From: Rhizobiaceae bacterium
GTDB taxonomy: Bacteria > Pseudomonadota > Alphaproteobacteria > Rhizobiales > Rhizobiaceae
Length of the DNA stretch: 64,000 bases
Assembly (NCBI GenBank): GCA_023953845.1
Contig: JAMLJC010000001.1
Coordinates: 3,358,501 to 3,422,500, forward strand
Reading direction: 5' to 3'
The notes under the pieces are model-generated. The model did not search any database. It saw only the letters and a list, made by a program, of their open reading frames with translations, and was not told the DNA's origin. This document shows, piece by piece, positions 7,688 to 17,414 of the stretch (the first letter of the stretch is position 1; the number at the start of each line of letters is the position of its first letter). The translations under genes and the position numbers were made by a program.

Positions 7688-8575
7688 ATGAGAAAACTTC
7701 TTGCGGGCGGCGCGGTCGTCGCCACTTTCCTGCAGACTGCGGCAGCCCTCGCGGACCAGCCCCATCCCTGGCAGTGGCGCTTTCAGGAGCCGGCCACGAA
7801 GATCATGGCCGAGATCGAGTGGTTCGAGGTCTATACCCTCTGGTTCATCATCCCGATCACGCTGCTCGTTCTGGTCCTGCTGGCCTACTGCATCGTCAAG
7901 TTCCGCGCGAGCGCCAATCCTGTGCCGTCGCGCACCAGCCACAATTCGCTGATCGAGGTCATCTGGACCGTCGGGCCGGTGCTGATCCTGCTCGCCATCG
8001 CGTTCCCCTCCTTCCAGCTCCTCAGCGCCCAGTACAATCCGCCGGAAGAAGCCAAGATCACCGTCAAGGCGACCGGCAACCAGTGGAACTGGGACTACGA
8101 ATACCAGACCGAGGAGCCGCTTTCCTTCAACTCGGCGATCCTCGCGGACGCCGACCGCGCCGGTCTCGGCAAGGAGGACCGCGCCGTCTATCCGCGTCTT
8201 CTGGCGGTCGACAACGAGCTGGTCGTGCCGGTCAACACGCAGGTGCGCGTTCTGGTCACCGCCGCCGATGTCATGCACGCCTTCGCCATGCCGGCCTTCG
8301 GCGTGAAGGTCGACGCCGTGCCGGGCCGTATCAACGAGACCTGGTTTAATGCGGAGAAGGAAGGCCTCTACTACGGCCAGTGCTCCGAACTCTGCGGCAA
8401 GGACCACGCTTTTATGCCGATCGCGATCCGTGTCGTCAGCCAGCAGCAGTACGACACATGGTTCGCCGCGGCGAAGGCCGACCTGCCGGGCGCGAACAAG
8501 GCGCTGATGGCCGCGGTCGAAGGAACAAGCAAACTCGCGGATGCCGGCAGCCTGCTGCCGAAGACCGCAGAATAG
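7688..8575 (+). CDS. coxB: cytochrome c oxidase subunit II
   Basis: This 295-aa aa3-type oxidase subunit II has a signal peptide (about residues 1-23, ending AAALA), two transmembrane helices (around LWFIIPITLLVLVLLAYC and VGPVLILLAIAF), and a periplasmic cupredoxin domain. The CuA ligands are visible: His in DVMHAF, then the two Cys and Glu of GQCSELCGKDHAFM. It accepts electrons from cytochrome c. ATG 7688 is chosen over upstream codons because it begins the signal peptide and is preceded by GAGGG. It is the first gene of the aa3 operon. Confidence 0.95.
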   Translation: MRKLLAGGAVVATFLQTAAALADQPHPWQWRFQEPATKIMAEIEWFEVYTLWFIIPITLLVLVLLAYCIVKFRASANPVPSRTSHNSLIEVIWTVGPVLILLAIAFPSFQLLSAQYNPPEEAKITVKATGNQWNWDYEYQTEEPLSFNSAILADADRAGLGKEDRAVYPRLLAVDNELVVPVNTQVRVLVTAADVMHAFAMPAFGVKVDAVPGRINETWFNAEKEGLYYGQCSELCGKDHAFMPIAIRVVSQQQYDTWFAAAKADLPGANKALMAAVEGTSKLADAGSLLPKTAE

Positions 8576-8590
8576 CCAACGGAGCGGAAC

Positions 8591-10258
8591 ATGGCAGGCG
8601 CTGCAGCTCACGAGCACGAACACCACGGGCACGACCATCACGAGCACAAGCCCACCGGCTGGGTGCGCTGGGTCTATTCGACCAACCACAAGGACATCGG
8701 GACGCTCTACCTGATCTTCGCCATCTGCGCGGGCATCATAGGCGGCTTCCTCTCCGTGATGATGCGCTGGGAGCTGGCCGAGCCGGGCATCCAGATCTTC
8801 CACGGCCTCGCGTCGATGGTCTACGGTGTCGAGGGCGACGCCGCGCTCGATGCCGGCAAGCAGATGTTCAACGTCTTCACGACAGCGCATGCGCTGGTCA
8901 TGATCTTCTTCATGGTCATGCCGGCGCTGATCGGCGGCTTCGCCAACTGGATGGTGCCGATCATGATCGGCGCACCGGACATGGCATTCCCGCGCATGAA
9001 CAACATCTCCTTCTGGCTGCTGCCGCCGGCTTTCTTCCTCCTGCTGCTGTCGCTTTTCATGCCCGGCCCGACCGGCGCGTGGGGTGTGGGCGGCGGCTGG
9101 ACGCTCTATCCGCCGCTTTCGACGCAGTCGCCCGGACCGGCGGTCGACCTCGCCATCCTGGCGCTGCACATTGCGGGCGCTTCGTCGATCCTCGGCGCCA
9201 TCAACTTCATCACCACCATCTTCAACATGCGCGCTCCGGGCATGACGCTGCACAAGATGCCGCTCTTCGCCTGGTCGGTGCTGATCACCGCCTTCCTGCT
9301 GCTCTTGTCGCTGCCGGTTCTGGCGGGCGCCATCACCATGCTGCTGACCGACCGCAACTTCGGCACCGCCTTCTTCAATCCCGAGTTCGGCGGCGACCCG
9401 ATCCTGTTCCAGCACCTTTTCTGGTTCTTCGGTCATCCTGAAGTGTACATCCTGATCCTGCCGGGCTTCGGCATCATCAGCCACATCGTCGCGACCTTCT
9501 CGCGCAAGCCGGTGTTCGGCTATCTCGGCATGGCCTACGCCATGGTCGCGATCGGCGCCGTCGGCTTCGTCGTCTGGGCGCATCACATGTACACGTCAGG
9601 CATCTCGGTCGACGCGCAGCGCTACTTCGTCTTCGCGACGATGGTCATCGCGGTGCCGACGGGCGTGAAGATCTTCTCGTGGATCGCCACCATGTGGGGC
9701 GGATCGATCTCCATGCGCACGCCGATGCTGTGGGCGATCGGCTTCATCTTCCTGTTCACCGTCGGCGGCGTGACGGGCGTGCAACTCGCCAATGCCGGCC
9801 TCGACCGCTCGCTCCACGACACCTACTACGTGGTGGCGCACTTCCACTACGTGCTGTCGCTCGGCGCGGTCTTCGCCATCTTCGCGGCCTGGTACTACTG
9901 GTTCCCGAAGATGTTCGGCTACATGTACTCGCCGCTGATCGCCCGCACCCACTTCTGGGTCACCTTCATCGGCGTGAACCTGATCTTCTTCCCGCAGCAT
10001 TTCCTGGGTCTGGCCGGCATGCCGCGCCGCTACATCGACTATCCGGATGCGTATGCGGGCTGGAACCTGGTCTCGTCCTACGGGTCCTACCTGTCCTTCG
10101 CCGCCGTCTTCATCTTCCTCTACGGTATCTTCGAGGCCTTCTCGAAGAAGCGGGTGGCGGGTGCCAATCCGTGGGGCGAGGGTGCGACGACGCTGGAGTG
10201 GCAGCTGCCTTCGCCGCCGCCCTATCACCAGTGGGAACAGCTGCCGCGCATCAAGTAG
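8591..10258 (+). CDS. ctaD: cytochrome c oxidase subunit I
   Basis: This 555-aa heme-copper oxidase catalytic subunit has twelve expected transmembrane helices. Ligand segments are visible: TTAHALVMIFFMVMP (heme a His), FFGHPEVYILILPGFG (CuB His, with the E and cross-linked Tyr motif), HHMYTSG (CuB His pair) and VVAHFHYVLSLGAVFA (heme a and a3 His). The N-terminus is His-rich (HEHEHHGHDHHEHK), which is common in this gene in rhizobia. It lies 15 bases after coxB with AACGGAGCGG as ribosome-binding region. Confidence 0.97.
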   Translation: MAGAAAHEHEHHGHDHHEHKPTGWVRWVYSTNHKDIGTLYLIFAICAGIIGGFLSVMMRWELAEPGIQIFHGLASMVYGVEGDAALDAGKQMFNVFTTAHALVMIFFMVMPALIGGFANWMVPIMIGAPDMAFPRMNNISFWLLPPAFFLLLLSLFMPGPTGAWGVGGGWTLYPPLSTQSPGPAVDLAILALHIAGASSILGAINFITTIFNMRAPGMTLHKMPLFAWSVLITAFLLLLSLPVLAGAITMLLTDRNFGTAFFNPEFGGDPILFQHLFWFFGHPEVYILILPGFGIISHIVATFSRKPVFGYLGMAYAMVAIGAVGFVVWAHHMYTSGISVDAQRYFVFATMVIAVPTGVKIFSWIATMWGGSISMRTPMLWAIGFIFLFTVGGVTGVQLANAGLDRSLHDTYYVVAHFHYVLSLGAVFAIFAAWYYWFPKMFGYMYSPLIARTHFWVTFIGVNLIFFPQHFLGLAGMPRRYIDYPDAYAGWNLVSSYGSYLSFAAVFIFLYGIFEAFSKKRVAGANPWGEGATTLEWQLPSPPPYHQWEQLPRIK

Positions 10259-10329
10259 GCGGCGGCATAGAAACAGGAGCTGCCGCCCGGCGGCGGCTCC
10301 GGCCAAACGGACGATCGGATTTCTGACGC

Positions 10330-11274
10330 ATGGCCCTTGTCGAGGACAAGCAGTATGAGGAAGCAGGCTATCGCCTCTCGGAGGCGACGGCCGGCGACTT
10401 CATCCAGCTTCTGAAGCCGCGGGTGATGTCGCTCGTCGTCTTCACCGCTTTCGTCGGTCTCGCGGCCGCGCCGGCCGCGGTCAATCCGTTTGTCGCGGTC
10501 GTCGCCATCTGCTGCATCGCGGTCGGCGCGGGCGCCTCCGGCGCGCTCAACATGTGGTACGACGCCGGCATCGACGCGGTGATGACGCGTACGTGCACCC
10601 GGCCCATTCCGTCGGGCCGCGTCCAGCCGCGCGAGGCGCTGGCCTTCGGGCTCGTGCTGTCGGCGCTTTCGGTGATGACGCTCGGCGTCTTCGTCAACTG
10701 GCTGTCGGCGGCGCTGCTCGCCTTCACCATTTTCTTCTACGCCGTCGTCTACACCATGTGGCTGAAGCGCTGGACGCCGCAGAACATCGTCATCGGCGGC
10801 GCCGCCGGCGCGTTCCCGCCTGTCATCGGCTGGGCTGCCGTGACGGGCGACGTCAGCCTGGAAAGCGTCATCCTCTTCGCCATCATATTCCTGTGGACGC
10901 CGCCGCATTTTTGGGCGCTGGCGCTCTTCAAGTCGGACGACTACGAGCGCGCCGGCATTCCGATGATGCCCAACGTGGCGGGCGAGGCGTCCACGCGCCG
11001 GCAGATCTTCGCCTATGCGCTGGTGGTGGCGGTCGTCGGCGTGCTGCCTTGGCTTCTGGGCTACACCAGCGCCGGCTACGGCATCGTCGCCGCCGCGCTC
11101 GGGGCCGGTTTCGTCTGGTACTCGTGGAAGGTGTTGCTGATGCCGGACGGCGATCGCCTCATGCGTCCGGCGAAGGTGCTTTTCGCCTATTCGCTTCTTT
11201 ATCTCTTCGGCATCTTCGCCGCCTATCTGGCCGATTCGATGTTCGGGAAGATCTTTTCCATGGGGGTCGCGTGA
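10330..11274 (+). CDS. ctaB: protoheme IX farnesyltransferase (heme O synthase)
   Basis: This 314-aa UbiA-family membrane prenyltransferase carries the Asp-rich motif NMWYDAGIDAVMTRT with RPIPSGRV, and the second motif KSDDYERAGIPMMPN. It attaches a farnesyl group to heme b to make heme O, the precursor of heme A for subunit I. About nine transmembrane helices are expected. Its stop overlaps the GTG of the next small gene (GTGA at 11271-11274). Confidence 0.95.
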   Translation: MALVEDKQYEEAGYRLSEATAGDFIQLLKPRVMSLVVFTAFVGLAAAPAAVNPFVAVVAICCIAVGAGASGALNMWYDAGIDAVMTRTCTRPIPSGRVQPREALAFGLVLSALSVMTLGVFVNWLSAALLAFTIFFYAVVYTMWLKRWTPQNIVIGGAAGAFPPVIGWAAVTGDVSLESVILFAIIFLWTPPHFWALALFKSDDYERAGIPMMPNVAGEASTRRQIFAYALVVAVVGVLPWLLGYTSAGYGIVAAALGAGFVWYSWKVLLMPDGDRLMRPAKVLFAYSLLYLFGIFAAYLADSMFGKIFSMGVA

Positions 11275-11435
11275 TCGCCGTGGATATCGAAACGGTCAAG
11301 CAGACGGACGCGCAGAAGAAGGCGCAGCGCAGCCGCTCCATCGCGATCGCTGTGGCGCTCGCGGTCTTCGTCGTCATGGTCTATGTCGTGAGCATCGTGA
11401 AGCTCGGCTCGCACATCTTCGACAGGGCGATGTGA
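11271..11435 (+). CDS. CoxF-like small membrane protein
   Basis: This is a 54-aa ORF between ctaB and ctaG. The N-terminal half is polar (TVKQTDAQKKAQRSRS) and a single membrane helix follows (IAIAVALAVFVVMVYVVSIV). The GTG at 11271 overlaps the ctaB stop by four bases. Rhizobial aa3 operons carry a small CoxF gene at exactly this place; its role in oxidase assembly is not well defined. A second GTG at 11280 is an alternative start. Confidence 0.8.
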   Translation: MIAVDIETVKQTDAQKKAQRSRSIAIAVALAVFVVMVYVVSIVKLGSHIFDRAM

Positions 11436-11441
11436 GCCGCC

Positions 11442-12071
11442 ATGAGCCAGCCCGCCAACGCCGCCGATCCGAAGACCCGCAACGCCAATCGCGTGGTCGC
11501 GATGACCTGCGTCGGCGTCTTCTTCGGGATGATCGGCGTTTCCTATGCCGCCGTCCCCCTCTACACCATGTTCTGCCAGCTCACCGGCTATGGCGGCACG
11601 ACCCAGAGGGTGGAGCAGTATTCCGATCGCATCCTCGATCAGGAGATCACTGTCCGCTTCGACGCGAATACGTCGGGCGCGCTGCCCTGGGACTTCCAGC
11701 CGGAGCAGCGCGACATCAGGATCAGGATCGGCGAGACGGCGCAGATCGCCTACAAGGCGAAGAACCTGTTCGACGCGCCGACCAGCGGCAAGGCGACGTT
11801 CAACGTTACGCCGGAACTGGCCGGCGCCTATTTCAACAAGGTCGAATGCTTCTGCTTCACCGACACGACGCTGAAGCCCGGCGAGACGCTGGACATGCCC
11901 GTCGTCTTCTACGTCGACCCGGACATCGTCGACGTTCCGGAACTGAAGCACGTCGGCACGATCACACTGTCCTACACATTCTTCCCGACCGAGGGTGAAA
12001 AGCCCGTTGCCGCCGCGCCCGCGGCCGTGCAAGGAGGGGATGCAACCAAGGCCGAGAATACCGGGGGCTGA
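11442..12071 (+). CDS. ctaG: cytochrome c oxidase assembly protein CtaG (Cox11)
   Basis: This 209-aa Cox11-family copper chaperone has one N-terminal membrane anchor (VVAMTCVGVFFGMIGVSYAAV) and a periplasmic beta domain. The copper-binding CxC is in VECFCFTDTTLKPGE. It delivers copper to the CuB centre of subunit I. It starts six bases after the CoxF-like gene and is followed at once by ctaE. Confidence 0.95.
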   Translation: MSQPANAADPKTRNANRVVAMTCVGVFFGMIGVSYAAVPLYTMFCQLTGYGGTTQRVEQYSDRILDQEITVRFDANTSGALPWDFQPEQRDIRIRIGETAQIAYKAKNLFDAPTSGKATFNVTPELAGAYFNKVECFCFTDTTLKPGETLDMPVVFYVDPDIVDVPELKHVGTITLSYTFFPTEGEKPVAAAPAAVQGGDATKAENTGG

Positions 12072-12072
12072 C

Positions 12073-12954
12073 ATGGCAGACGCACACGCCAAGCATCACG
12101 ACTACCACATCATCGATCCGAGCCCCTGGCCCTTCATCGGTTCCGTCGGAGCCCTGGTCACCGCGCTCGGCGGCGTTGCCTACATGCAGTACCTCAAGGG
12201 CAACGAGTTCCACCCGTTCGGCTTCAACATCGCCGGCCCGTGGATCTTCCTCGTCGGCCTGCTCATCGTTCTCTACACCATGTTCGGCTGGTGGTCTGAC
12301 ACGATCAAGGAAGGCCATGAGGGTCACCACACGCGCGTCGTGTCGCTGCACCTGCGCTACGGCATGATCATGTTCATCGCCTCCGAGGTGATGTTCTTCG
12401 TAGCCTGGTTCTGGGCCTTCTTCGACGCCAGCCTGTTTCCGGGCGAAGTGCATCAGGTCGCCCGGGCGGCCTATACGGGCGGCGTCTGGCCGCCGAAGGA
12501 CATCGAGGTTCTCGACCCCTTCCATCTGCCGCTCTACAACACCATCATCCTGCTGCTCTCCGGCACGACGGTCACCTGGGCGCATCATGCGCTGCTGCAC
12601 AACGACCGCAAGGGCCTCGTCTGGGGCCTCGCGCTGACGGTTGCGCTGGGCGTGCTCTTCTCCTTCGTGCAGGTCTACGAATACATGCACGCGCCGTTCA
12701 CCTTCCACGACTCGATCTACGGCGCGACCTTCTTCATGGCGACCGGCTTCCACGGCTTCCACGTCTTCATCGGCACCGTCTTCCTGCTGGTATGCCTGAT
12801 CAGGGCCATGGCCGGCGACTTCACGCCGAAGCAGCATTTCGGCTTCGAGGCGGCGGCCTGGTACTGGCACTTCGTCGACGTCGTCTGGCTGTTCCTTTTC
12901 GCCGCCATCTATGTGTGGGCGTCGGCGGGTGCGACAATCGCCGCGGGTCACTGA
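12073..12954 (+). CDS. ctaE: cytochrome c oxidase subunit III
   Basis: This 293-aa subunit III has seven transmembrane helices and the conserved segments LGGVAYMQYLKG, GMIMFIASEVMFFVAWFWAF and FHGFHVFIGTVFLLVC. It stabilises the catalytic core and proton uptake. ATG 12073 begins MADAHAKHHDYH; the frame is open further upstream only as a shadow of ctaG. A hairpin terminator or attenuator follows at 12977-13006. Confidence 0.95.
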   Translation: MADAHAKHHDYHIIDPSPWPFIGSVGALVTALGGVAYMQYLKGNEFHPFGFNIAGPWIFLVGLLIVLYTMFGWWSDTIKEGHEGHHTRVVSLHLRYGMIMFIASEVMFFVAWFWAFFDASLFPGEVHQVARAAYTGGVWPPKDIEVLDPFHLPLYNTIILLLSGTTVTWAHHALLHNDRKGLVWGLALTVALGVLFSFVQVYEYMHAPFTFHDSIYGATFFMATGFHGFHVFIGTVFLLVCLIRAMAGDFTPKQHFGFEAAAWYWHFVDVVWLFLFAAIYVWASAGATIAAGH

Positions 12955-12976
12955 GTCGATTCTCGTCTAGAATGGG

Positions 12977-13006
12977 AGGCGGCTGCTGTCTGGCGGCCGC
13001 CTTTTC
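12977..13006 (+). terminator. hairpin with T-run after ctaE
   Basis: AGGCGGC at 12977-12983 pairs with GCCGCCT at 12996-13002, and the run TTTT follows. It lies between ctaE and the DUF983 gene, so it may be an operon-internal attenuator that lowers expression of DUF983 and surf1 relative to the oxidase subunits. Confidence 0.6.
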
Positions 13007-13021
13007 CTTTGGAGTGGTTTG

Positions 13022-13411
13022 ATGGAAGACAGGGCGCATTGGCCTCCGGTGGACCCGATCGGGGCGGGGCTGAAGGGCCGCTGTCCACGCTGCGGCGAGG
13101 GCCGGCTCTTCTCGGGCTTCCTCAACGTGTCGGAGCGCTGCGGCGTCTGCGGCCTCGATTACAAGTTCGCGGATGCGGGCGACGGCCCGGCGATCTTCGT
13201 CATGCTCATCATGGGATTCGTCGTGGTCGGGCTCGCCCTGTGGTTCGAGGTCAGCTACGAGCCGCCGCTCTGGCTGCACTTCGTGCTCTGGCTGCCGCTG
13301 GCGGTGGTTCTGTGTCTGGTCCCGCTGCGTCTGGCCAAGGGCGTGCTGATCACCCTTCAGTATGCGAACCAGGCGGCGGAGGGGCGCCTGGACAAGCCAG
13401 ATGGCAACTGA
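13022..13411 (+). CDS. DUF983 family membrane protein
   Basis: This 129-aa protein has an N-terminal zinc-ribbon-like Cys set (GRCPRCGEGRLF and CGVCGLDY) and two transmembrane helices (FVMLIMGFVVVGLALWF and LHFVLWLPLAVVLCLV). DUF983 genes sit next to surf1 in many alphaproteobacterial cox operons, suggesting a part in oxidase biogenesis; the molecular role is unknown. ATG 13022 has GGAG at 13011-13014. It overlaps surf1 by eleven bases. Confidence 0.88.
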   Translation: MEDRAHWPPVDPIGAGLKGRCPRCGEGRLFSGFLNVSERCGVCGLDYKFADAGDGPAIFVMLIMGFVVVGLALWFEVSYEPPLWLHFVLWLPLAVVLCLVPLRLAKGVLITLQYANQAAEGRLDKPDGN

Positions 13412-14147
13412 GGCGGAGCGCGAGCAGACGCCGCTCGGCTGGCCGGCCTATGCGCTGGCGCTCGCTGCCCTTGCCGTGCTGATCGCCCTCGGCACATGGC
13501 AAGTCCAGCGGCTGGGCTGGAAAGAGGACCTGCTGGCCACCATCGAGGCGCGGCGCACCTCTGCCCCTCTCGACCTCGCCGAGGTCGAGCAGCTTTTTTC
13601 CGTGAGCCGCGACGTCGACTATCAGGCGATGCGCGTGACGGGCGAGTTCCTCCACGACAAGGAGCAGTATTTTTTCGCGACGTGGAAGGGCGATACCGGC
13701 TTCTATGTCTATACGCCGCTGCGGCTGGCGGACGGCCGCTTCATCTTCGTCAATCGCGGTTTCGTGCCCTATGAGCTGAAGGACCCTGCCAAGAGGCCGC
13801 TCGAAGTGCTCGGGCCTGTCACCGTCACCGGTCTCGCCCGCAATCCGCTCGAGGGAAAGCCGTCCTTCATGGTTCCCGACAACGACCTCGGAAAGAACAT
13901 CTTCTACTGGAAGGACATGGGCGCGATGGCGGCCAATGCCGGCCTCGATCCGTCATTGCTCGTGCCGTTCTTCATCGACGCGGATGCCAGCCCCAATCCG
14001 GGCGGCTTGCCGCAGGGCGGCGTGACCCTGATCGACTTGCCCAACAATCATCTTCAGTATGCGCTGACCTGGTATGGGCTGGCGGCGGCGCTGGTCGCCG
14101 TGTTCGGCTCCTTCGCATGGCGTCGCGCACGAAGCGCCAAGCCTTGA
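13401..14147 (+). CDS. SURF1 family protein
   Basis: This 248-aa SURF1-family factor has two membrane helices flanking a periplasmic domain: YALALAALAVLIALGTWQVQ near the N-terminus and LTWYGLAAALVAVFGSFAW near the C-terminus. The conserved RGFVPYEL segment is present. SURF1 proteins help insert heme a into subunit I. ATG 13401 is internal to the end of the DUF983 gene, so the two are probably coupled. It closes the cox gene set. Confidence 0.92.
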   Translation: MATEAEREQTPLGWPAYALALAALAVLIALGTWQVQRLGWKEDLLATIEARRTSAPLDLAEVEQLFSVSRDVDYQAMRVTGEFLHDKEQYFFATWKGDTGFYVYTPLRLADGRFIFVNRGFVPYELKDPAKRPLEVLGPVTVTGLARNPLEGKPSFMVPDNDLGKNIFYWKDMGAMAANAGLDPSLLVPFFIDADASPNPGGLPQGGVTLIDLPNNHLQYALTWYGLAAALVAVFGSFAWRRARSAKP

Positions 14148-14178
14148 AATATGGTGCCGTACAAGTTACCTTTATAAT

Positions 14179-14496
14179 GTGCGGATCGTCGAATATCTAA
14201 CCGTTGAAGGCAGGAGCCCGTTTGCGGATTGGTTCGCCGATTTGAATCCTCAAGCCGCTGCGAAAGTGACTTCCACGCTCCTGAGGATCGAACTTGGCAA
14301 CCTTGCAAGCCTTAAGTCGATTGGCGGCGGAATCCTGGAATCGCGAATTGATTGGGGGCCGGGATATCGAATCTATCTGGCACGGGAGGGAGGGGATCTC
14401 GTGATCTTGCTGACTGGCGGCACCAAGCGACGACAACAGCAGGATATAGAGACGGCGAGGGCAAACTGGAAAGACTACAAATTGCGAAGGGAATGA
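14179..14496 (+). CDS. RelE/ParE-superfamily (HigB/Gp49-like) toxin
   Basis: This protein of about 105 aa matches the phage-derived Gp49-like/HigB group: RIVEYLTVEGRSPFADWFAD, RIELGNLASLKSIGGGILE, then ESRIDWGPGYRIYLAREG and LVILLTGGTKRRQQQDIETA. Such toxins cleave mRNA on the ribosome. The start is uncertain: GTG 14179 fits the family N-terminus but has no clear Shine-Dalgarno, and the promoter-like TATAAT at 14173-14178 directly abuts it. The gene order is toxin then antitoxin. The pair interrupts the usual surf1-ispH junction, and its base composition is AT-richer than the flanks. Confidence 0.83.
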   Translation: MRIVEYLTVEGRSPFADWFADLNPQAAAKVTSTLLRIELGNLASLKSIGGGILESRIDWGPGYRIYLAREGGDLVILLTGGTKRRQQQDIETARANWKDYKLRRE

Positions 14497-14500
14497 CGGG

Positions 14501-14815
14501 ATGCCGCTGACTCGGAATTTTAGGACCACGGTCAAGGAACGGGCCGCCGCAGACCCCGCGTTTCGAGCGGCATTGCTAACCGAGGCCGTCGAATTGCTGC
14601 TTGACGGTGATGTCGAGACTGGAAAGCGTGTGCTGCGCGATTACATCAACGCGACGGTCGGGTTTGAAAAGCTGGCGGCGGAAGTGGGCAGACCGGCCAA
14701 AAGCCTCATGCGGATGTTCGGACCGAACGGCAATCCGACCGCCGCGAGCCTGTTTGCCGTGATCAGCCACCTCCAGAAGGCGACGGGGATCAATCTGGTC
14801 GTAGCGGCGGCGTAG
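14501..14815 (+). CDS. HigA-like antitoxin / addiction module antidote protein
   Basis: This 104-aa protein has a helix-turn-helix region in its second half (FEKLAAEVGRPAKSLMRMFG, then NPTAASLFAVISHLQKATG), typical of antidote proteins that follow Gp49-like toxins. It starts five bases after the toxin stop. It should bind and neutralise the toxin and repress the pair. Confidence 0.83.
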   Translation: MPLTRNFRTTVKERAAADPAFRAALLTEAVELLLDGDVETGKRVLRDYINATVGFEKLAAEVGRPAKSLMRMFGPNGNPTAASLFAVISHLQKATGINLVVAAA

Positions 14816-14887
14816 CCCCAAACTTACAAGTTCCTTGACATCCGGGGTCGCCGCCCGCATGTCGGCGATGCATCACGCACTGGTTCC

Positions 14888-15898
14888 ATGCTGCAACTCA
14901 CCCCCAAACCACCCCTCACGATCAGGCTCTGCCAGCCGCGCGGCTTCTGCGCGGGCGTGGATCGCGCCATCCAGATCGTCGTTCTGGCGCTGAAGAAATA
15001 CGGCGCCCCGGTCTATGTGCGCCACGAGATCGTCCACAATCGCTATGTGGTGGAGGGTTTGCAGAAGCTCGGCGCGGTCTTCATCGAGGAACTGCACGAG
15101 ATTCCCGCCGAGCACCGGCAGTCGCCCGTCGTCTTCTCCGCCCATGGCGTGCCGAAGTCCGTCCCGGCCGATGCGGAAGCGCGCCACCTCTTCTATCTCG
15201 ATGCGACCTGTCCGCTCGTCTCCAAGGTGCACAAGCAGGCGATGCGCCATCAGCGCCTCGGCCGCCATGTGCTTCTGATCGGCCATGCCGGCCATCCGGA
15301 GGTGATCGGCACGATGGGCCAGCTTCCCGAGGGCGCCGTCACTCTGGTCGAGACGGAGGCGGAAGCGCAGGCCTTCGCGCCGCCCGCCGATGCGCCCCTC
15401 GGCTTCGTCACGCAGACGACCCTGTCGGTCGAGGATACGGCCGGCATCATCCGCGCGCTGGAGGAGCGTTTTCCCGACATGCACGCGCCGGCTGCCGAAT
15501 CCATCTGCTACGCCACCACCAACCGCCAGGAGGCGGTGAAGGAGACGGCGCCGGGCGCCGATCTTTTCCTCATCGTCGGCGCGCCGAATTCGTCCAACTC
15601 GCGCCGTCTGGTCGAGGTGGCGGAGAGGGCCGGCGCGAAGATGTCGCTGCTCGTGCAACGGGCGTCCGACATTCCGTGGGAGCAGGTGTCAACCATCCGC
15701 ACGCTCGGCCTGTCAGCCGGCGCGTCCGCGCCGGAGATCATCGTGGACGAGATCATCGATGCCTTCCGCGAGCGCTTCGACGTCTCGGTCGAGCTTGCCG
15801 TGACGGCCACGGAGACCGAGGATTTCCCGGTCATGCGCGTCCTGCGCGATGTCGAACTCACCACCGCCGACATGGCTTTTGTGAACGGGAATCGCTGA
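14888..15898 (+). CDS. ispH: 4-hydroxy-3-methylbut-2-enyl diphosphate reductase
   Basis: This 336-aa IspH/LytB catalyses the last step of the MEP isoprenoid pathway, making IPP and DMAPP from HMBPP. The three iron-sulfur cysteines are in PRGFCAGVDRA, DATCPLVSKVH and SICYATTNRQ. The conserved HEIVHN and FSAHGVP motifs are present. The stop overlaps the thrB start by one base (TGATG at 15896-15900). Confidence 0.96.
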   Translation: MLQLTPKPPLTIRLCQPRGFCAGVDRAIQIVVLALKKYGAPVYVRHEIVHNRYVVEGLQKLGAVFIEELHEIPAEHRQSPVVFSAHGVPKSVPADAEARHLFYLDATCPLVSKVHKQAMRHQRLGRHVLLIGHAGHPEVIGTMGQLPEGAVTLVETEAEAQAFAPPADAPLGFVTQTTLSVEDTAGIIRALEERFPDMHAPAAESICYATTNRQEAVKETAPGADLFLIVGAPNSSNSRRLVEVAERAGAKMSLLVQRASDIPWEQVSTIRTLGLSAGASAPEIIVDEIIDAFRERFDVSVELAVTATETEDFPVMRVLRDVELTTADMAFVNGNR

Positions 15899-16871
15899 TG
15901 GCGGTCTACACGGACATAGGCGAGATCGAGCTCGGCGATTTCCTGCGGCAGTATGACGTGGGCGACCTGCTCTCCTACAAGGGCATCGCCGAAGGGGTGG
16001 AGAATTCCAACTTCCTGCTTCATGCATCGAGCGGTGCCTATATCCTGACGCTCTACGAGAAGCGGGTGAATCCTGCCGATCTGCCCTTCTTCCTTGGCCT
16101 GATGCAGCATCTGAACGAGAAGGGCGTGAGCTGTCCGCTGCCGGTGGCGCGGCGCGACGGCGCCGTGATCGGCAAGCTGGCGGGGCGTCCGGCGGCGATC
16201 GTTACCTTTCTGGAAGGCATGTGGATGCGCAAGCCGACCGTCGCTCATTGCCGGGAGGTCGGCGTCGCGCTGGCGCGCATGCATCTCGCCGGCATGGACT
16301 TCCCGCTCGATCGCGCCAACGCGCTCTCTGTGTCCGGCTGGCGGCCGCTGTGGGAGAAGGCGCGCGACCGTGCCGACGAGGTCGAGACCGGCCTCGTCGC
16401 CGAGGCGGAAGCCGATCTTGCGCTGCTCGAGGCGAATTGGCCGGCGGACCTGCCCCGCGGCGTCATCCACGCCGACCTCTTCCCCGACAATGTGTTCTTT
16501 CTCGGCAGCGAACTGTCCGGCCTGATCGACTTCTATTTCGCCTGCACCGATACTCTCGCCTATGATGTGGCCATCTGCCTGAACGCCTGGTGTTTTGAGA
16601 AGGACCATTCCTTCAATCTGACCAAGGGAATGGCATTGCTCGACGGCTACACTTCGGTGCGGCCGCTTTCGGCGGTCGAGGCTGCGGCGCTGCCGGTGCT
16701 GTCGCATGGCGCGGCGATGCGCTTCATGCTGACCCGCCTCTACGACTGGATCAACACGCCGGCCGGAAGCCTTGTCGTGAAGAAGGACCCGCTCGAATAT
16801 GTCCGTCGCATGCGTTTCCACCGGAAGGTGACGTCGTCCGCGGAATACGGGCTGCGCGAGAGGGCCGTCGC

Positions 16872-16875
<4 letters not shown>
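15898..16875 (+). CDS. thrB: homoserine kinase (ThrB, APH-fold type)
   Basis: This 325-aa aminoglycoside-phosphotransferase-fold homoserine kinase is the type found in alphaproteobacteria rather than the GHMP type. The catalytic loop is GVIHADLFPDNVFFLG and the metal-binding Asp lies in GLIDFYFACTDTLAYD. It phosphorylates homoserine for threonine synthesis; threonine synthase (thrC) is encoded about 8 kb downstream. It is coupled to ispH and overlaps rnhA by four bases (GTGA). Confidence 0.93.

Positions 16876-17414
<539 letters not shown>

Noticed and set aside
7601..9586. Very long minus-strand open frame opposite coxB/ctaD
   Set aside because: It is an antisense shadow in GC-rich coding DNA, low in complexity (Arg/Asp/His-rich) and without domains, while the plus strand encodes clear oxidase subunits.
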